DNA of 64,000 bases from Methylobacterium durans (GTDB taxonomy: Bacteria > Pseudomonadota > Alphaproteobacteria > Rhizobiales > Beijerinckiaceae), in assembly GCF_003173715.1 (NCBI RefSeq), contig NZ_CP029550.1, forward strand, positions 6,278,001 to 6,342,000. The letters run 5' to 3'. A model generated the notes under the pieces. The model made no database searches and was not told the DNA's origin. It saw nothing but the letters and a program-made list of their open reading frames with translations. How positions within the stretch are numbered: the stretch's first letter is position 1; each line of letters begins with the position of its first letter. Shown piece by piece: positions 36,867 through 46,018 of this stretch. The position numbers and the translations under genes are program-made.

Positions 36867-37433
36867 TCAGCCCGCCTGCGCCGCCTCGACCTCCGCGCCC
36901 CGGCCGAGGTCGCGCAGGAGGTCGGCGAGGTGCGGGCGCACGCCGAGCTGGTGGGCGTGCAGGCGCCGCACCGCCTCGCTCAAGGAGCCGGAGCGGCCGA
37001 GGAGGTCGTCCGCGAAGCCGATCATCCGGGCGTTCGGCCAAGCGGGCTCCCGCAGGGCGTGGAGCCGCGCCACCAGCGCCTCCGAGGTGCTGCCGGGCTC
37101 GGCCTGCGCGAACAGCATCAGGAGCGCCGCGGTGGAGCGCGACAGGCCGTAATGGCAGTGGACGAGCAGATGGGCCGCCCCCTGCGTCCCCGCGCCGAAG
37201 GCGAGGATCGCGGCGACGTCCGCGCGCTCGGGCGGGACCAGTCCCTCGCCCGGGGCAAGGCAATCGTGGAAGCGCAGCGTCGTGCGCTGGTGTGCGGGGA
37301 AGCGCCCGAACACCTCGGGCTCGGCCGTGCCCGGATCGAGGAGCGACAGGACGTGGCTGATGCCGCGTTCCGCGTGGCCCGCGAGTTCCTCGAGGCCGCA
37401 GACGGTGTGGAGGGTGATGGTGTCGGGTCTCAC
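36867..37433 (-). CDS. Dual-specificity/tyrosine-type protein phosphatase
   Basis: A 188-residue cytoplasmic protein with the P-loop HCHYGLSRST, meeting the HCx5RS/T rule of Cys phosphatases. The general-acid Asp is probably in RFHDCLAP. The rest is helical. In Rhizobiales such enzymes often act with polysaccharide export kinases; the closeness to the Wza-like gene is suggestive but they are on opposite strands. Confidence 0.83.
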   Translation of the reverse strand: MRPDTITLHTVCGLEELAGHAERGISHVLSLLDPGTAEPEVFGRFPAHQRTTLRFHDCLAPGEGLVPPERADVAAILAFGAGTQGAAHLLVHCHYGLSRSTAALLMLFAQAEPGSTSEALVARLHALREPAWPNARMIGFADDLLGRSGSLSEAVRRLHAHQLGVRPHLADLLRDLGRGAEVEAAQAG

Positions 37434-37597
37434 CCCCCGCCCCTACCACGGGACGGCCGCGGTTTCGAGCGGGGCCCCGGCGTGTTACGGGCGGCCCGGC
37501 CGCGTGGCCGCCGCACCGGGAGCGGGGATCGTTTCGGCGCTCTCCCCGTTCGTGAACGGCTGCCCAGACCCGACGGATTCGACTTCAGCGAGACCCC

Positions 37598-38716
37598 ATG
37601 GCCTCAGACCCGCCCCACAGCACCCTGCCGAGACGCGCCCTGCTCGCCGCCGGCCTCGGCGGAGCGGCCGCGGCGGTCCCGCTCGCCGCGCCGGCCCTGG
37701 CGCAGGGCGCGCCGGAGCTGCGCTGGCGGCTCGCCTCCGCCTATCCGAAGACCCTCGACATCCTGTTCGGCGCCTCCGAGACGCTCGGCCGCCTCGTCGG
37801 CGAGGCGACGGACGGGCGCTTCCAGATCAGGCCGCTGCCCGTCGGCGAGGCGGTGGCGGCCGAGGGCCTGATCGACGCGGTCGCCGCGGGCAGCGTCGAG
37901 ATGGGACACGCGCCCGCGACCCTCGCGACCTCCAAGGACCCGACCTTCGCCCTCGCCACGGCCCTGCCCTTCGGGCTCAACGCCCGCGGCCAGAACGCGT
38001 GGTGGCACGCGGGCGGCGCGGCGGACCTGTTCTCGGAGGTCTTCGCCAAGCAGGGGCTCGCGAGCCTGCCCGGCGGCAACACCGGCGCGCAGATGGGCGG
38101 CTGGTTCCGGCGGGAGATCAAGACGGCCGCCGACCTCCAGGGGCTGAAGATCCGCATCGCCGGCCTCGGCGCCCAGGTGCTCGCCAAATTCGGGGCGCAG
38201 CCGCAGGCGACGCCCGGCCCCGACCTCTACGCCGCCCTCGAGGCGAAGACCCTCGACGCGGCCGAGTGGATCGGCCCCTACGACGATGAGAAGCTCGGCC
38301 TGCAGAAGGTCGCGCCGATCTACCACTATCCCGGCTTCTGGGAGGGTGGCGCGATGCTGCATTTCTGGATCAACGCCGAGAAGTGGAAGGCTCTTCCCAA
38401 GACCTACCGGACGATCCTGCAGACCGCCGCCGCCCAGGTGAGCGCGGAGGTGCAGGCGAAGTATGACGCCCGCAATCCCGGCGCCTTGCGGCGGCTCGTG
38501 GCGGGCGGCGCGCAGCTCCGACCCTTCCCGCAGGACGTGATGGAGGCCGCGCTCAAGCACGCCAACGACGTCTACGGCGAGATCGCGGGCAAGAACCCGG
38601 ACTTCAAGCGCATCTACGAGGCGATGAAGACCTTCCGGAATGAGGAATATCTCTGGTTCCAAGTCGCCGAGTACACCTACGACAACTTCATGATCCGGGC
38701 GCGGGCGCGGGGCTGA
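37598..38716 (+). CDS. TRAP transporter substrate-binding protein (DctP-family), Tat-exported
   Basis: A 372-residue periplasmic solute receptor. The N-terminus has a twin-arginine signal (LPRRALLAAGLGGAA). The body has RWRLASAYPKTLDILFGASE, GNTGAQMGGWFRREIKTAAD and the conserved LKIRIAGLGAQVLAKFGAQ (Arg salt bridge), then EWIGPYDDEKLGL. It resembles the subgroup that binds oxo acids. Neither DctQ nor DctM is adjacent. Confidence 0.9.
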   Translation: MASDPPHSTLPRRALLAAGLGGAAAAVPLAAPALAQGAPELRWRLASAYPKTLDILFGASETLGRLVGEATDGRFQIRPLPVGEAVAAEGLIDAVAAGSVEMGHAPATLATSKDPTFALATALPFGLNARGQNAWWHAGGAADLFSEVFAKQGLASLPGGNTGAQMGGWFRREIKTAADLQGLKIRIAGLGAQVLAKFGAQPQATPGPDLYAALEAKTLDAAEWIGPYDDEKLGLQKVAPIYHYPGFWEGGAMLHFWINAEKWKALPKTYRTILQTAAAQVSAEVQAKYDARNPGALRRLVAGGAQLRPFPQDVMEAALKHANDVYGEIAGKNPDFKRIYEAMKTFRNEEYLWFQVAEYTYDNFMIRARARG

Positions 38717-38735
38717 GCCTCGCGGCTGCCGAGCC

Positions 38736-39065
38736 TCACGGCTCCGGTGGGCGCGCCGCTTCCGCCTCGTCGAGGCGTTCCGCCACGCGGCGCACCTCGG
38801 TGACAGCGGTGATCGCGCGATTCTCCAGGAGCACGATGTCCGAGCGCACGTCGGACAGGCCCCTGTCGAGGCGGGCGAAGCCCTGGTCCATCCGCGCGTT
38901 CATCTCGTTGAGCCGCATGTGCACGTCGTCGAGCCGCAGATTCATGCGTCCGAGGAGTTCAATCACCCGCGCCTCGCGCTCGGACATGTCCTGCACGTCG
39001 CGTCGCACGCCCTGCACCATGCGCAGGATCAGGTTGTTGCCAGGGTTGGGAGCCTCGTCCGTCAT
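38736..39065 (-). CDS. Coiled-coil protein of unknown function (109 aa)
   Basis: The protein is almost wholly heptad-like: RMVQGVRRDVQDMSEREARV, LLGRMNLRLDDVHMRLNEMN and RMDQGFARLDRGLSDVRSDI. There is no signal peptide or membrane segment. Short proteins of this type are common in Methylobacterium. ATG 39065 is the only good start. No function assigned. Confidence 0.7.
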   Translation of the reverse strand: MTDEAPNPGNNLILRMVQGVRRDVQDMSEREARVIELLGRMNLRLDDVHMRLNEMNARMDQGFARLDRGLSDVRSDIVLLENRAITAVTEVRRVAERLDEAEAARPPEP

Positions 39066-39114
39066 GGCGTCAGGCTACGCCGCTTCAGCGCAGACACAAG
39101 CAGACCGGAGGTTG

Positions 39115-39146
39115 AAAGAAAAAAGGCCACTCCCGAAGGAGCGGCC
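39115..39146 (-). terminator. Intrinsic terminator of the small RNA
   Basis: On the minus strand GGCCGCTCC-TTCG-GGAGTGGCC (one G-U pair, UUCG loop) is followed by TTTTTTCTTT. It is the best intrinsic terminator in the window. Upstream of it lies the UUUCCUCCCU motif. Confidence 0.85.
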
Positions 39147-39190
39147 CGAAGTCTAGGGAGGAAACGCCCAAGGAGGGCAGCGGGACCGCG
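39115..39190 (-). ncRNA. Alpha-r8 family small RNA (mmgR/suhB-type)
   Basis: Small regulatory RNA, roughly 75 bases, with three parts: a hairpin GCCC-TCCTT-GGGC (39166-39178), the single-stranded TTTCCTCCCT (39155-39164) followed by AGACTT, and the UUCG-capped terminator. A CUCC-rich 10-mer before a terminator is, from memory, the hallmark of the alphaproteobacterial alpha-r8 family (Rfam suhB; MmgR in Sinorhizobium, which limits polyhydroxybutyrate granules). The 5' end is estimated. It lies in the 458-base gap between the coiled-coil gene and the photolyase and should pair with ribosome-binding sites. Confidence 0.72.
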
Positions 39191-39523
39191 ACGCCATCGC
39201 GATCTCGCAATGCACAATCTGAACCTCCCGCAGCGGATTGCAAGGGCATTGGGGCAGCATGCCTGTCTCTTCTCGTGCGTCCGCGCACATTGATCACGCT
39301 CTGTGTTCAAAATGCCGCAGGCGAGACGAGGCATGGTTTCGCGGGAAAACGGCGCCCATCCACGAAGTTCCGGCGCGATAACACCCTGAAGACACGAAGT
39401 TTCCGCCTCGCCTCACTGCTCGCGGGCATTCGGCGGTGCGCCCCCGACATCCTGGCGCGCGGCGGCGGGCGCGCAGCTGCCACGCCCTAGCTTGTCATCG
39501 TGGTTCGGACGGGGGTTTGCGCG

Positions 39524-40924
39524 ATGGCGATTCAGGCGGGGCGGATCCGGGTTCTCAAGGAGGCGGAGCCGCGCCGGGACGGAGCCTACGTGCTCTACCT
39601 TGTGCAGCAGGCGAACCGCGCCCGTTTCAACCCCGCCCTCGAATTCGCGATCGAGGAGGCGAATCACCTGAGATTGCCCGTCGTGGCCTGTTTCGGCCTC
39701 CTCGACGGGCAGAACGGCTTCCCCGAGGCCAATGCGCGCCACTACGCCTTCCTCCTGCAGGGGCTGGCCGACGTGAAGGCGGGGCTGGAGGAGCGGGGCG
39801 TCGCCTTCGTGATGCGCAGGGCCTCGCCCGCCGCGATCGCGATCGACCTCGCGGCGAAGGCGGCGCTCCTCGTCCTCGACCGGGGTTACCTCGCGATCCA
39901 GAAGCGCTGGTACGGCGAGATCGTGCGGGGCGTCGACACCCGCATCGTGCAGGTGGAGGGCGACGTGGTGGTGCCCGTCGAGATCGCATCGGGCAAGCAC
40001 GAGTACGGCGCCCGCACCCTGCGCCCGAAGCTGCACCGGGTCTGGGACGAGTACATCGAGCCCCTGCGGGCGCGGAGGGCCGCCGTGCGGGTGGACGGGC
40101 TCGACCTGCCGAGCGAGATCGACGTGTCCGATCCGGAGGCGGTGCTCGCCGGGATGAGCCTCGACCGGGCGGTGGCGCCGGTGCGGCGCTTCCTCGGCGG
40201 CGAGCGGGCCGCCCGCGCGAGGCTCAAGGCCTACCTCGCCGGCCCCTTCGCCGATTACGGTACGGACCGGAACCGGCCCGAGGCGGGGGCGGCCTCCCAC
40301 ATGAGCCCCTACCTGCATTTCGGGCAGATCTCGCCCGTCGAGATCGCGCTCGCGGTCCGTGCGGCGAAGGCGGGCACGGGGGAGGACAAGCGCTCCTACT
40401 TGGAAGAGCTGATCGTCCGCCGCGAACTCGCGATGAACCACGTCTTCTACACGGCGCGCTACGATTCCTACGCGCACGCCATCCCCGACTGGGCCCGCAG
40501 GACGCTCGCCGAGCACGCGAAGGACGAGCGCCCGCGAACCTACACGGACGAGGAACTGGCCGAGGGGCGCACGCACGATCCCTACTGGAACGCGGCACAG
40601 GCCGAGATGCGGGTGACGGGCTACATGCACAACCACCTGCGCATGTACTGGGGCAAGAAGATCCTCGAATGGTCCCCCTCCCCCGAGGAAGGCTTCGCGC
40701 GGACGCTGCGTCTCAACAACCGCTACTTCCTCGACGGCCGCGACGCCAATTCCTTCACCAACGTGGCCTGGGTCTACGGCCTGCACGACCGCCCCTGGGC
40801 GCGCCGCCGGATCTTCGGCACCGTGCGCTACCAGAGCGAGAACTCGCTGAAGAAATTCGACGCGAAGTCCTATCTGCGGACGGTCGAGAGGCTCTGCGCG
40901 GCGGAAGGGGACGGGCGGGGCTGA
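39524..40924 (+). CDS. Class II-like deoxyribodipyrimidine photolyase
   Basis: Light-driven DNA repair enzyme of 466 residues. The N-terminal Rossmann domain (YVLYLVQQANRARFNPALEF) is followed by the FAD-binding helical domain with VRRELAMNHVFYT, YMHNHLRMYWGKKILEW and NNRYFLDGRDANSFTNVAWV. These are class II rather than class I signatures, although FTNVAWVYGLHDRPW departs a little from animal enzymes. ATG 39524 is preferred over 39500. Confidence 0.88.
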   Translation: MAIQAGRIRVLKEAEPRRDGAYVLYLVQQANRARFNPALEFAIEEANHLRLPVVACFGLLDGQNGFPEANARHYAFLLQGLADVKAGLEERGVAFVMRRASPAAIAIDLAAKAALLVLDRGYLAIQKRWYGEIVRGVDTRIVQVEGDVVVPVEIASGKHEYGARTLRPKLHRVWDEYIEPLRARRAAVRVDGLDLPSEIDVSDPEAVLAGMSLDRAVAPVRRFLGGERAARARLKAYLAGPFADYGTDRNRPEAGAASHMSPYLHFGQISPVEIALAVRAAKAGTGEDKRSYLEELIVRRELAMNHVFYTARYDSYAHAIPDWARRTLAEHAKDERPRTYTDEELAEGRTHDPYWNAAQAEMRVTGYMHNHLRMYWGKKILEWSPSPEEGFARTLRLNNRYFLDGRDANSFTNVAWVYGLHDRPWARRRIFGTVRYQSENSLKKFDAKSYLRTVERLCAAEGDGRG

Positions 40925-41054
40925 AGGACCCGCCGCGCCGGCCTCCGAGACCCGCCGCGGGGACCCCCCGCGCCTTTCCGGCCCATCCGTGGCATGGTCG
41001 GCGCACGTCCCTCGCCCGCTCTCCCGCGCGGGCGGTCCCGCACCCGACAGGATC

Positions 41055-42424
41055 ATGCCGCCGCACGCGCCCCGTAGACGCGCCCGCACCCGCCGCTCGA
41101 TCGCGCGCCTGCGCAGCGCGTCGATCGACGCGTTCGCGATCTGGCGGCGGCGCCTCCTGTTTCTCGTCGGGGGCATCTGCGTCGGGCTCGCCGCGGTGTT
41201 CATGGCCAAGCTCGCCGACGCGGCGCAGGCCGCCTTCCGGCAGATCCTGGCGGTCTCCCCCTCCTCGCCCTCGTCGTGACGCCCGCGGGTTTCGGGGTCG
41301 CGGCGCTCCTCGCCCGCACGGTCTTCCCGAACTCGCAAGGGTCGGGCATCCCGCAGGTGATCGCGGCGCGCCACACGCATGATCCGACCCTGCGCCACGC
41401 GCTCATCTCCCTGCGCGTCGCCTTCGGCAAGATCGTGGTGATGGCCTTGGGCCTGGCGAGCGGGGCGGCCGCGGGGCGCGAGGGGCCGACCGTGCAGGTC
41501 GGGGCCGCCATCATGGCGGCGTTCGGGCGGCTCACGCCGCAGCGCCTGCCCGGGCTGATCCTCGCCGGCGGCGCGGCCGGGGTGGCGGCGGCCTTCAACA
41601 CGCCGCTCGCCGGCATCGTCTTCGGCATCGAGGAGCTGGGACGGACCTACGAGGCGCGCACCACCGGCCTCATCGTCGCGGCGATCGTGGCGGCCGGACT
41701 CACCTCCCTCTGGCTCGTGGGCAACTACACCTATTTCGGCACGACCGATGCGGGCCTCGCGCTCGGTGGAAGCTGGCTCCTCGTGCTCGTCCTCGGATTC
41801 GCCGGCGGCCTCGCGGGGGGCCTGTTCAGCCGCATCGTGATCCTGTTCGGGCGCGGATTGCCGGGCCGGGCGGGCGCCTGGATCGGCAGGCGCCCGGTCG
41901 CCTTCGCCATGCTCTGCGGCCTCGGCGTCGCGCTCTGCGGCCTCGCCTCGGACGGGGCGGCCTACGGCACCGGCTACGAGGAGGCCCGCGCCATCCTGCA
42001 CGGGGACGCGGCCGCGCGGCTCGACTTCGCGCCGCTCAAATTCGCCGCGACCGTGCTCTCCTCGATCAGCGGCATTCCGGGCGGCCTGTTCGCGCCCTCG
42101 CTCGCCGTCGGCGCCGGCCTCGGGGCGGCGCTGCGCGACCTCTTCGCGGAGGTGCCGATCGGGGCGCTCGTCCTGATCGGCATGGTCTCCTATCTCACCG
42201 GCGTGCTGCAGGCGCCGATCACGTCCTTCGTCATCGTCACGGAGATGACCCAGGATCACGCCATGATGATCCCGCTGATGATCGCGGCCCTCGTCGCCGA
42301 CGCGGCCTCGAAGCTCGTCTGCCGGGGCGGCCTCTATCACGTGCTGGCCGAGCAGATCCTGGCCCGCGCCGACGCGCCCGCGCATCCCGGCGCGGCGCCC
42401 CGCGCGAGCGGGGGGAACGGTTGA
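41055..42424 (+). pseudogene. ClC-family chloride channel/transporter, frameshifted
   Basis: Membrane protein moving Cl-, probably with H+ antiport. It has the filter motifs GSGIPQVIAA, GREGPTVQVGAA and NTPLAGIVFGIEELG. The N-terminal part starts at ATG 41055 (basic tail, then RRLLFLVGGICVGLAAVFM). The frame is lost in the five-C run 41257-41261; restoring one C gives AVSPLLALVVTPAGFGVAAL and the frame to 42424. Repaired length about 456 residues, normal for short bacterial ClC without CBS domains. Likely assembly error. Confidence 0.9.
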
Positions 42425-42484
42425 GCTTGACCCGAGTTGTCGCTCGATTCGCAATCCCCGATTCGGTTCGCCGGAGCTGACGCC

Positions 42485-42664
42485 ATGACCCTCCTGAAAT
42501 GGGCCCTCATCGCCTTCGTGATCTCGCTGATCGCGGGCGCTCTCGGCTTCACCGGCATTGCCTCGGGCGCGGCCTCGCTGGCGCGGATCCTGTTCGGCCT
42601 GTTCCTCGTGCTCGCGATCATCATCGTGGTGATCGCCTTCGCGATCGGTCAGGCGGTGTTCTGA
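42485..42664 (+). CDS. DUF1328 small membrane protein (YtjA-like)
   Basis: A 59-residue protein with two membrane helices: [20 protein letters not shown] and [20 protein letters not shown]. This matches DUF1328, found widely in proteobacteria and often induced by stress. ATG 42485. It lies 60 bases after the ClC gene and 3 bases before the SDR gene. Confidence 0.9.
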   Translation: MTLLKWALIAFVISLIAGALGFTGIASGAASLARILFGLFLVLAIIIVVIAFAIGQAVF

Positions 42665-42667
42665 ACG

Positions 42668-43531
42668 GTGGCTCCCCTGGACGGGCGGGTCGCCCTCGTC
42701 ACCGGCGCGACCTCGGGCATCGGCTACGAGACGGCGCTCGGCCTCGCCCGCGCAGGTTTCCGCGTCGGCCTCGTCGGCCGGGCCAAGGGCCGCGCCCGCG
42801 CCTCCGCCGAGGCGATCCGGCAGGCGGTGCCGGGCGCCGCCGTCGACGTCTTCGTGGCGGATCTGTCCGCGCAGTCCGAGGTCCGCCGCCTCGCGGGCGC
42901 GGTGCGGGAGGCGTATGCGCGCCTCGACGTGCTGGTGAACAACGCCGGCGCCATCTTCGACCGGCGCGAGACCACAGCCGACGGGATCGAGCGGACCTGG
43001 GCCCTCGACCATCTCGGCTACGTGCTCCTGACCCTCGACCTCCTCGACCTCCTGAAGGCGGCGGCCTGGGAGACCGGCGAGGCGCGCATCGTCAACGTCG
43101 CCTCGGCCGCCCATGCCCGCGGGCGGATCGACTTCGACGACCTAGAGGGCCGGCGCGGCTACGGCGCCATCAAGGCCTATTCCCAGGCCAAGCTCGGCAA
43201 CGTGCTCTTCACCTACGCGCTGGCGCGGCGGCTCGACGGCACGGGCGTCACCGTGAACGCCCTGCATCCGGGTGTCGTCAACACGGGCTTCGCTCGCAAC
43301 ACGGGCGGCGTCCTCGGTTTCGCCTGGAGCCTGATCCGCCCCTTCCTGATCGCACCGAGGAGCGGGGCCGAGACCTCGCTCTACGCCGCGACCGCGCCCG
43401 CCTTGAGGGGCGTCAGCGGGCGCTACCTTGCCAAGGCGGGCATCGCCGAATCCTCGGCCTACAGCCGCGACCCGGCGATTCAGGAGCGGGTCTGGGCACT
43501 GAGCCTGCGCCAGGTCGGGCGGGAGGGGTGA
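42668..43531 (+). CDS. Short-chain dehydrogenase/reductase
   Basis: A 287-residue NAD(P)-dependent oxidoreductase. It has TGATSGIGYE, VNNAG, NVASAAHARG and the catalytic YSQAK (YxxxK). The longer C-terminus and the TWALDHLGYVLLTLDLLDLL stretch resemble retinol dehydrogenase-like or WW-domain oxidoreductase-type SDRs. The GTG start is 3 bases after DUF1328, suggesting coupling. Substrate unknown. Confidence 0.9.
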   Translation: MAPLDGRVALVTGATSGIGYETALGLARAGFRVGLVGRAKGRARASAEAIRQAVPGAAVDVFVADLSAQSEVRRLAGAVREAYARLDVLVNNAGAIFDRRETTADGIERTWALDHLGYVLLTLDLLDLLKAAAWETGEARIVNVASAAHARGRIDFDDLEGRRGYGAIKAYSQAKLGNVLFTYALARRLDGTGVTVNALHPGVVNTGFARNTGGVLGFAWSLIRPFLIAPRSGAETSLYAATAPALRGVSGRYLAKAGIAESSAYSRDPAIQERVWALSLRQVGREG

Positions 43532-43551
43532 GGCCGTCGCCGGCGGCCTCA

Positions 43552-43582
43552 TTGACATGTCTGATTTCTGTACGTACAGAAA
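43552..43582 (+). promoter_or_regulatory. brnTA promoter with palindromic operator
   Basis: TTGACA (43552-43557) and TACAGA (43575-43580) are spaced 17 bases. Between and overlapping the -10 is a perfect 18-bp palindrome, TTTCTGTACGTACAGAAA (43565-43582), ending three bases before the brnT ATG. BrnA repressors autoregulate by binding promoter palindromes, so this is the likely operator. Confidence 0.7.
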
Positions 43583-43585
43583 CTC

Positions 43586-43858
43586 ATGAATTTCACCTAC
43601 GGCGAGCCGAAGCGCCGAGCGAACATCGCTAAGCATGGCTTCGACTTCGCCGATTTCGAGGGGGCTTTCAGCTTCGACCGCTTCTTCACCGTTCCGGAGA
43701 AGCCGAGTCCGACAGGCCGGGCGCGCTTCTAGCTGATCGGATCCTGGCACGGCCGGACCGTCGTCGCGATCGTCTCGCCTCTGGGATCCGAGGTCATCGA
43801 CATCGTGAGTGTTCGCCCCGCCAACGCGGAGGACAAGGCCTTCTATGCCGAAGCCTGA
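43586..43858 (+). pseudogene. brnT: BrnT-family ribonuclease toxin with internal amber stop
   Basis: A 90-residue BrnT-like frame: FTYGEPKRRANIAKHGFDFA, then FSFDRFFT, RARF, stop, LIGSWHGRTVVAIVSPLGSE and IDIVSVRPANAEDKAFY. The TAG at 43730-43732 is codon 49, where relatives have a residue in the beta-strand. Nothing else is damaged and the frame overlaps brnA as usual. Either the toxin was inactivated by point mutation or the base is misread. BrnT is a RelE-fold RNase, repressed by BrnA. Confidence 0.87.
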
Positions 43859-44165
43859 GCATGCGCCCGGCTACGTGCCGAACCCTGGCTACACGCAGGA
43901 CGATTGGGACGCGGTGTCCGACAACCCGGCCCTGATCGACGACGAGCTGGCCGCTGCGCGTCCCGGACCGGACGGGATGCCGCCCGGCGTGGCGGCCGCC
44001 TTCGTCAGCCGCATCGGCCGGCCGAAGGCCGAGCGGCGCAAGGTGCCGGTCACGATCCGGCTCGATCCGGACGTGGTCGCGGCCTTCAAGGCGACCGGTC
44101 CGGGCTGGCAGACCCGGATGAACGACGCGCTTCGGGCGGCCGTCCGCGACCTGTCGGCCGCCTGA
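43845..44165 (+). CDS. brnA: BrnA-family antitoxin
   Basis: A 106-residue antitoxin: helical N-terminus and a C-terminal ribbon-helix-helix KVPVTIRLDPDVVAAFKATG and WQTRMNDALRAAV. The ATG overlaps the last 14 bases of brnT. Intact, unlike its toxin. It should bind the palindrome at 43565. The extra acidic segment YTQDDWDAVSDNPALIDDEL is typical of the BrnA/YhaV-like subgroup. Confidence 0.9.
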   Translation: MPKPEHAPGYVPNPGYTQDDWDAVSDNPALIDDELAAARPGPDGMPPGVAAAFVSRIGRPKAERRKVPVTIRLDPDVVAAFKATGPGWQTRMNDALRAAVRDLSAA

Positions 44166-44177
44166 CGGCCCTGGCCC

Positions 44178-45887
44178 TCAGCTCGCCTTCGCGAGCCCCG
44201 CCCTGACCGCCTCGTGCTCGGTCACGAGCGCGCCGGACAGCGCCTTCTCGATCAGGGCGCGGGTCTCGTCCACCCCGTAGAGGGCGACGAAGGAGCCGAA
44301 GCGGGGGCCGCGGGCCTCGCCGAACAGGACGTTGTAGATCGAGGTGAACCACGCCTGCGACACGCCTGGGCGTCCGTCCGGGCTCTTGGCCTTGCCGGAC
44401 AGGTCCGGGAAGTGGCGCCGGCCCACCTCGTAGACCGCGGCCTGCAGCGCCTCGGGATCCGTCGAGCCCGCATGCTCGGCAAGTGCCTGCGAAAGGTCGG
44501 CGAGCGCCGCCCGCTCCTCCTCCGTCGGGGCGCGGTAGGTCTTCGCGGGCCGTACGAAGTCCCGGTAATAGGCGAGCGCGTGGTGCACGAGCCGGTCGAG
44601 ACCCGGATGCGTCTCCGGGCCGATCCCCGCCGCGTAGCGCCGGAGGAAGCCCCAGAGCACGCCCGGCTCCTCGGCATTCGCCACCGCCACGAGGTTCAGC
44701 AGCATGCCGAAGGTCAGCGTCGTGCCCTTGGAACCCGCCTCGCCGACGGTCTCCGGCGCGGGCGGCGCACCCGCGTGCAGGTGCCAGACCGGGTTGCCGA
44801 GGCGCAGCTTCGCGTCCTGGGCGGGGTAGCGGTCGAGAAAGTTCAGGTACTCGTCGACGTGGCGCGGAATCACGTCGAAGAACAGGCGCTTGGCCTCCCG
44901 CGGCTTGGTGTACATGAACAGCGCGAGCGATTCCGGAGTGCCGTAGGCGAGCCACTCGTCGATGGTGAGCCCGTTGCCCTTCGACTTCGAGATCTTCTGG
45001 CCCTTCTCGTCGAGGAACAGCTCGTAGTTGAAGCCCTCCGGCGGCTCGGCGCCGAGCGCCCGGGCGATCTGGCCCGACAGCTTGACCGAGTCGATCAGGT
45101 CCTTGCCCGCCATCTCGTAATCGACGCCGAGCGCCACCCAGCGCATCGCCCAATCGGGCTTCCATTGCAGCTTGGCGTGTCCGCCGGTGATCGGCGTCTC
45201 GTAGCTCTCGCCCGTCTCCGGATCGCGCCAGACCAGGGTGCCCCGGTCCGCCCGCACCGCGTCGATCGGCACCTGCATCACCGCGCCGGAGACCGGATGG
45301 AGCGGCAGGAATGGCGAGTAGCTCGCCGAGCGCTCGGCGCGCAGCGACGGCAGCATGATCTCCATCACCGCATCGTAGCGCTCGGCGACCAGCATCAGCG
45401 TCGCGTCGAACACGCCGGAGCGGTAGCACTCGGTCGCCGAGCGGAACTCGTAGTCGAATCCGAAGGCGTCGAGGAAGCGGCGCAACTCCGCGTTGTTGTG
45501 CGCGCCGAAGCTCTCGTGCGTGCCGAACGGGTCCGGCACCCGGGTCAGCGGCTGGTTGAGCGCCGCCCGCAGCATCTCCCGGTTCGGCACGTTGTCCGGC
45601 ACCTTGCGCAGGCCGTCCATGTCGTCCGAGAAGGCGATGAGCCGGGTCGGCACGCTATCCTTCGTCAGCACCCGGAAAGCGTGGCGCACCATCGAGGTGC
45701 GGGCGACCTCGCCGAAGGTGCCGATATGCGGCAGGCCCGAGGGGCCATAGCCGGTCTCGAACAGCACCTCGGCCTTCGGCCTGCGCTCCAGCCGCGCGAC
45801 GAGCTTGCGCGCCTCCTCGAACGGCCAGGACGCCGCGGTGGCGGCGGCCTCGATCAGGGCGGGGTCGAGGAAGAGCGGGGACGGCAT
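44178..45887 (-). CDS. lysS: Lysyl-tRNA synthetase, class I
   Basis: A 569-residue enzyme of the archaeal-like class I type, used in place of class II in many Rhizobiales. It has the HIGH-type motif [18 protein letters not shown]-type [15 protein letters not shown] and [15 protein letters not shown]. The C-terminal helical cage ([19 protein letters not shown]) is complete. ATG 45887 ([11 protein letters not shown]) is chosen; the frame is open upstream to 46202 but without family homology. Confidence 0.95.
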   Translation of the reverse strand: MPSPLFLDPALIEAAATAASWPFEEARKLVARLERRPKAEVLFETGYGPSGLPHIGTFGEVARTSMVRHAFRVLTKDSVPTRLIAFSDDMDGLRKVPDNVPNREMLRAALNQPLTRVPDPFGTHESFGAHNNAELRRFLDAFGFDYEFRSATECYRSGVFDATLMLVAERYDAVMEIMLPSLRAERSASYSPFLPLHPVSGAVMQVPIDAVRADRGTLVWRDPETGESYETPITGGHAKLQWKPDWAMRWVALGVDYEMAGKDLIDSVKLSGQIARALGAEPPEGFNYELFLDEKGQKISKSKGNGLTIDEWLAYGTPESLALFMYTKPREAKRLFFDVIPRHVDEYLNFLDRYPAQDAKLRLGNPVWHLHAGAPPAPETVGEAGSKGTTLTFGMLLNLVAVANAEEPGVLWGFLRRYAAGIGPETHPGLDRLVHHALAYYRDFVRPAKTYRAPTEEERAALADLSQALAEHAGSTDPEALQAAVYEVGRRHFPDLSGKAKSPDGRPGVSQAWFTSIYNVLFGEARGPRFGSFVALYGVDETRALIEKALSGALVTEHEAVRAGLAKAS

Positions 45888-46018
45888 GGCGGAGGAATGT
45901 CGGTCTGTGTCGGGGGGCGCGAAGCGCGGCACCCTAGTGCGCTTTGCCGCGCTGCGAAATTCCCCGGCGTGTTTTTGTGCACGCTGCCGCCCGGGATGCC
46001 AGCGACGGGGGCGGATCC

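Noticed and set aside
39413..43114. Open frame of 1233 codons on the minus strand
   Set aside because: It runs antisense through the photolyase, ClC, DUF1328 and SDR genes, is extremely Arg/Gly/Asp-rich and shows no motif; a GC-rich shadow frame.
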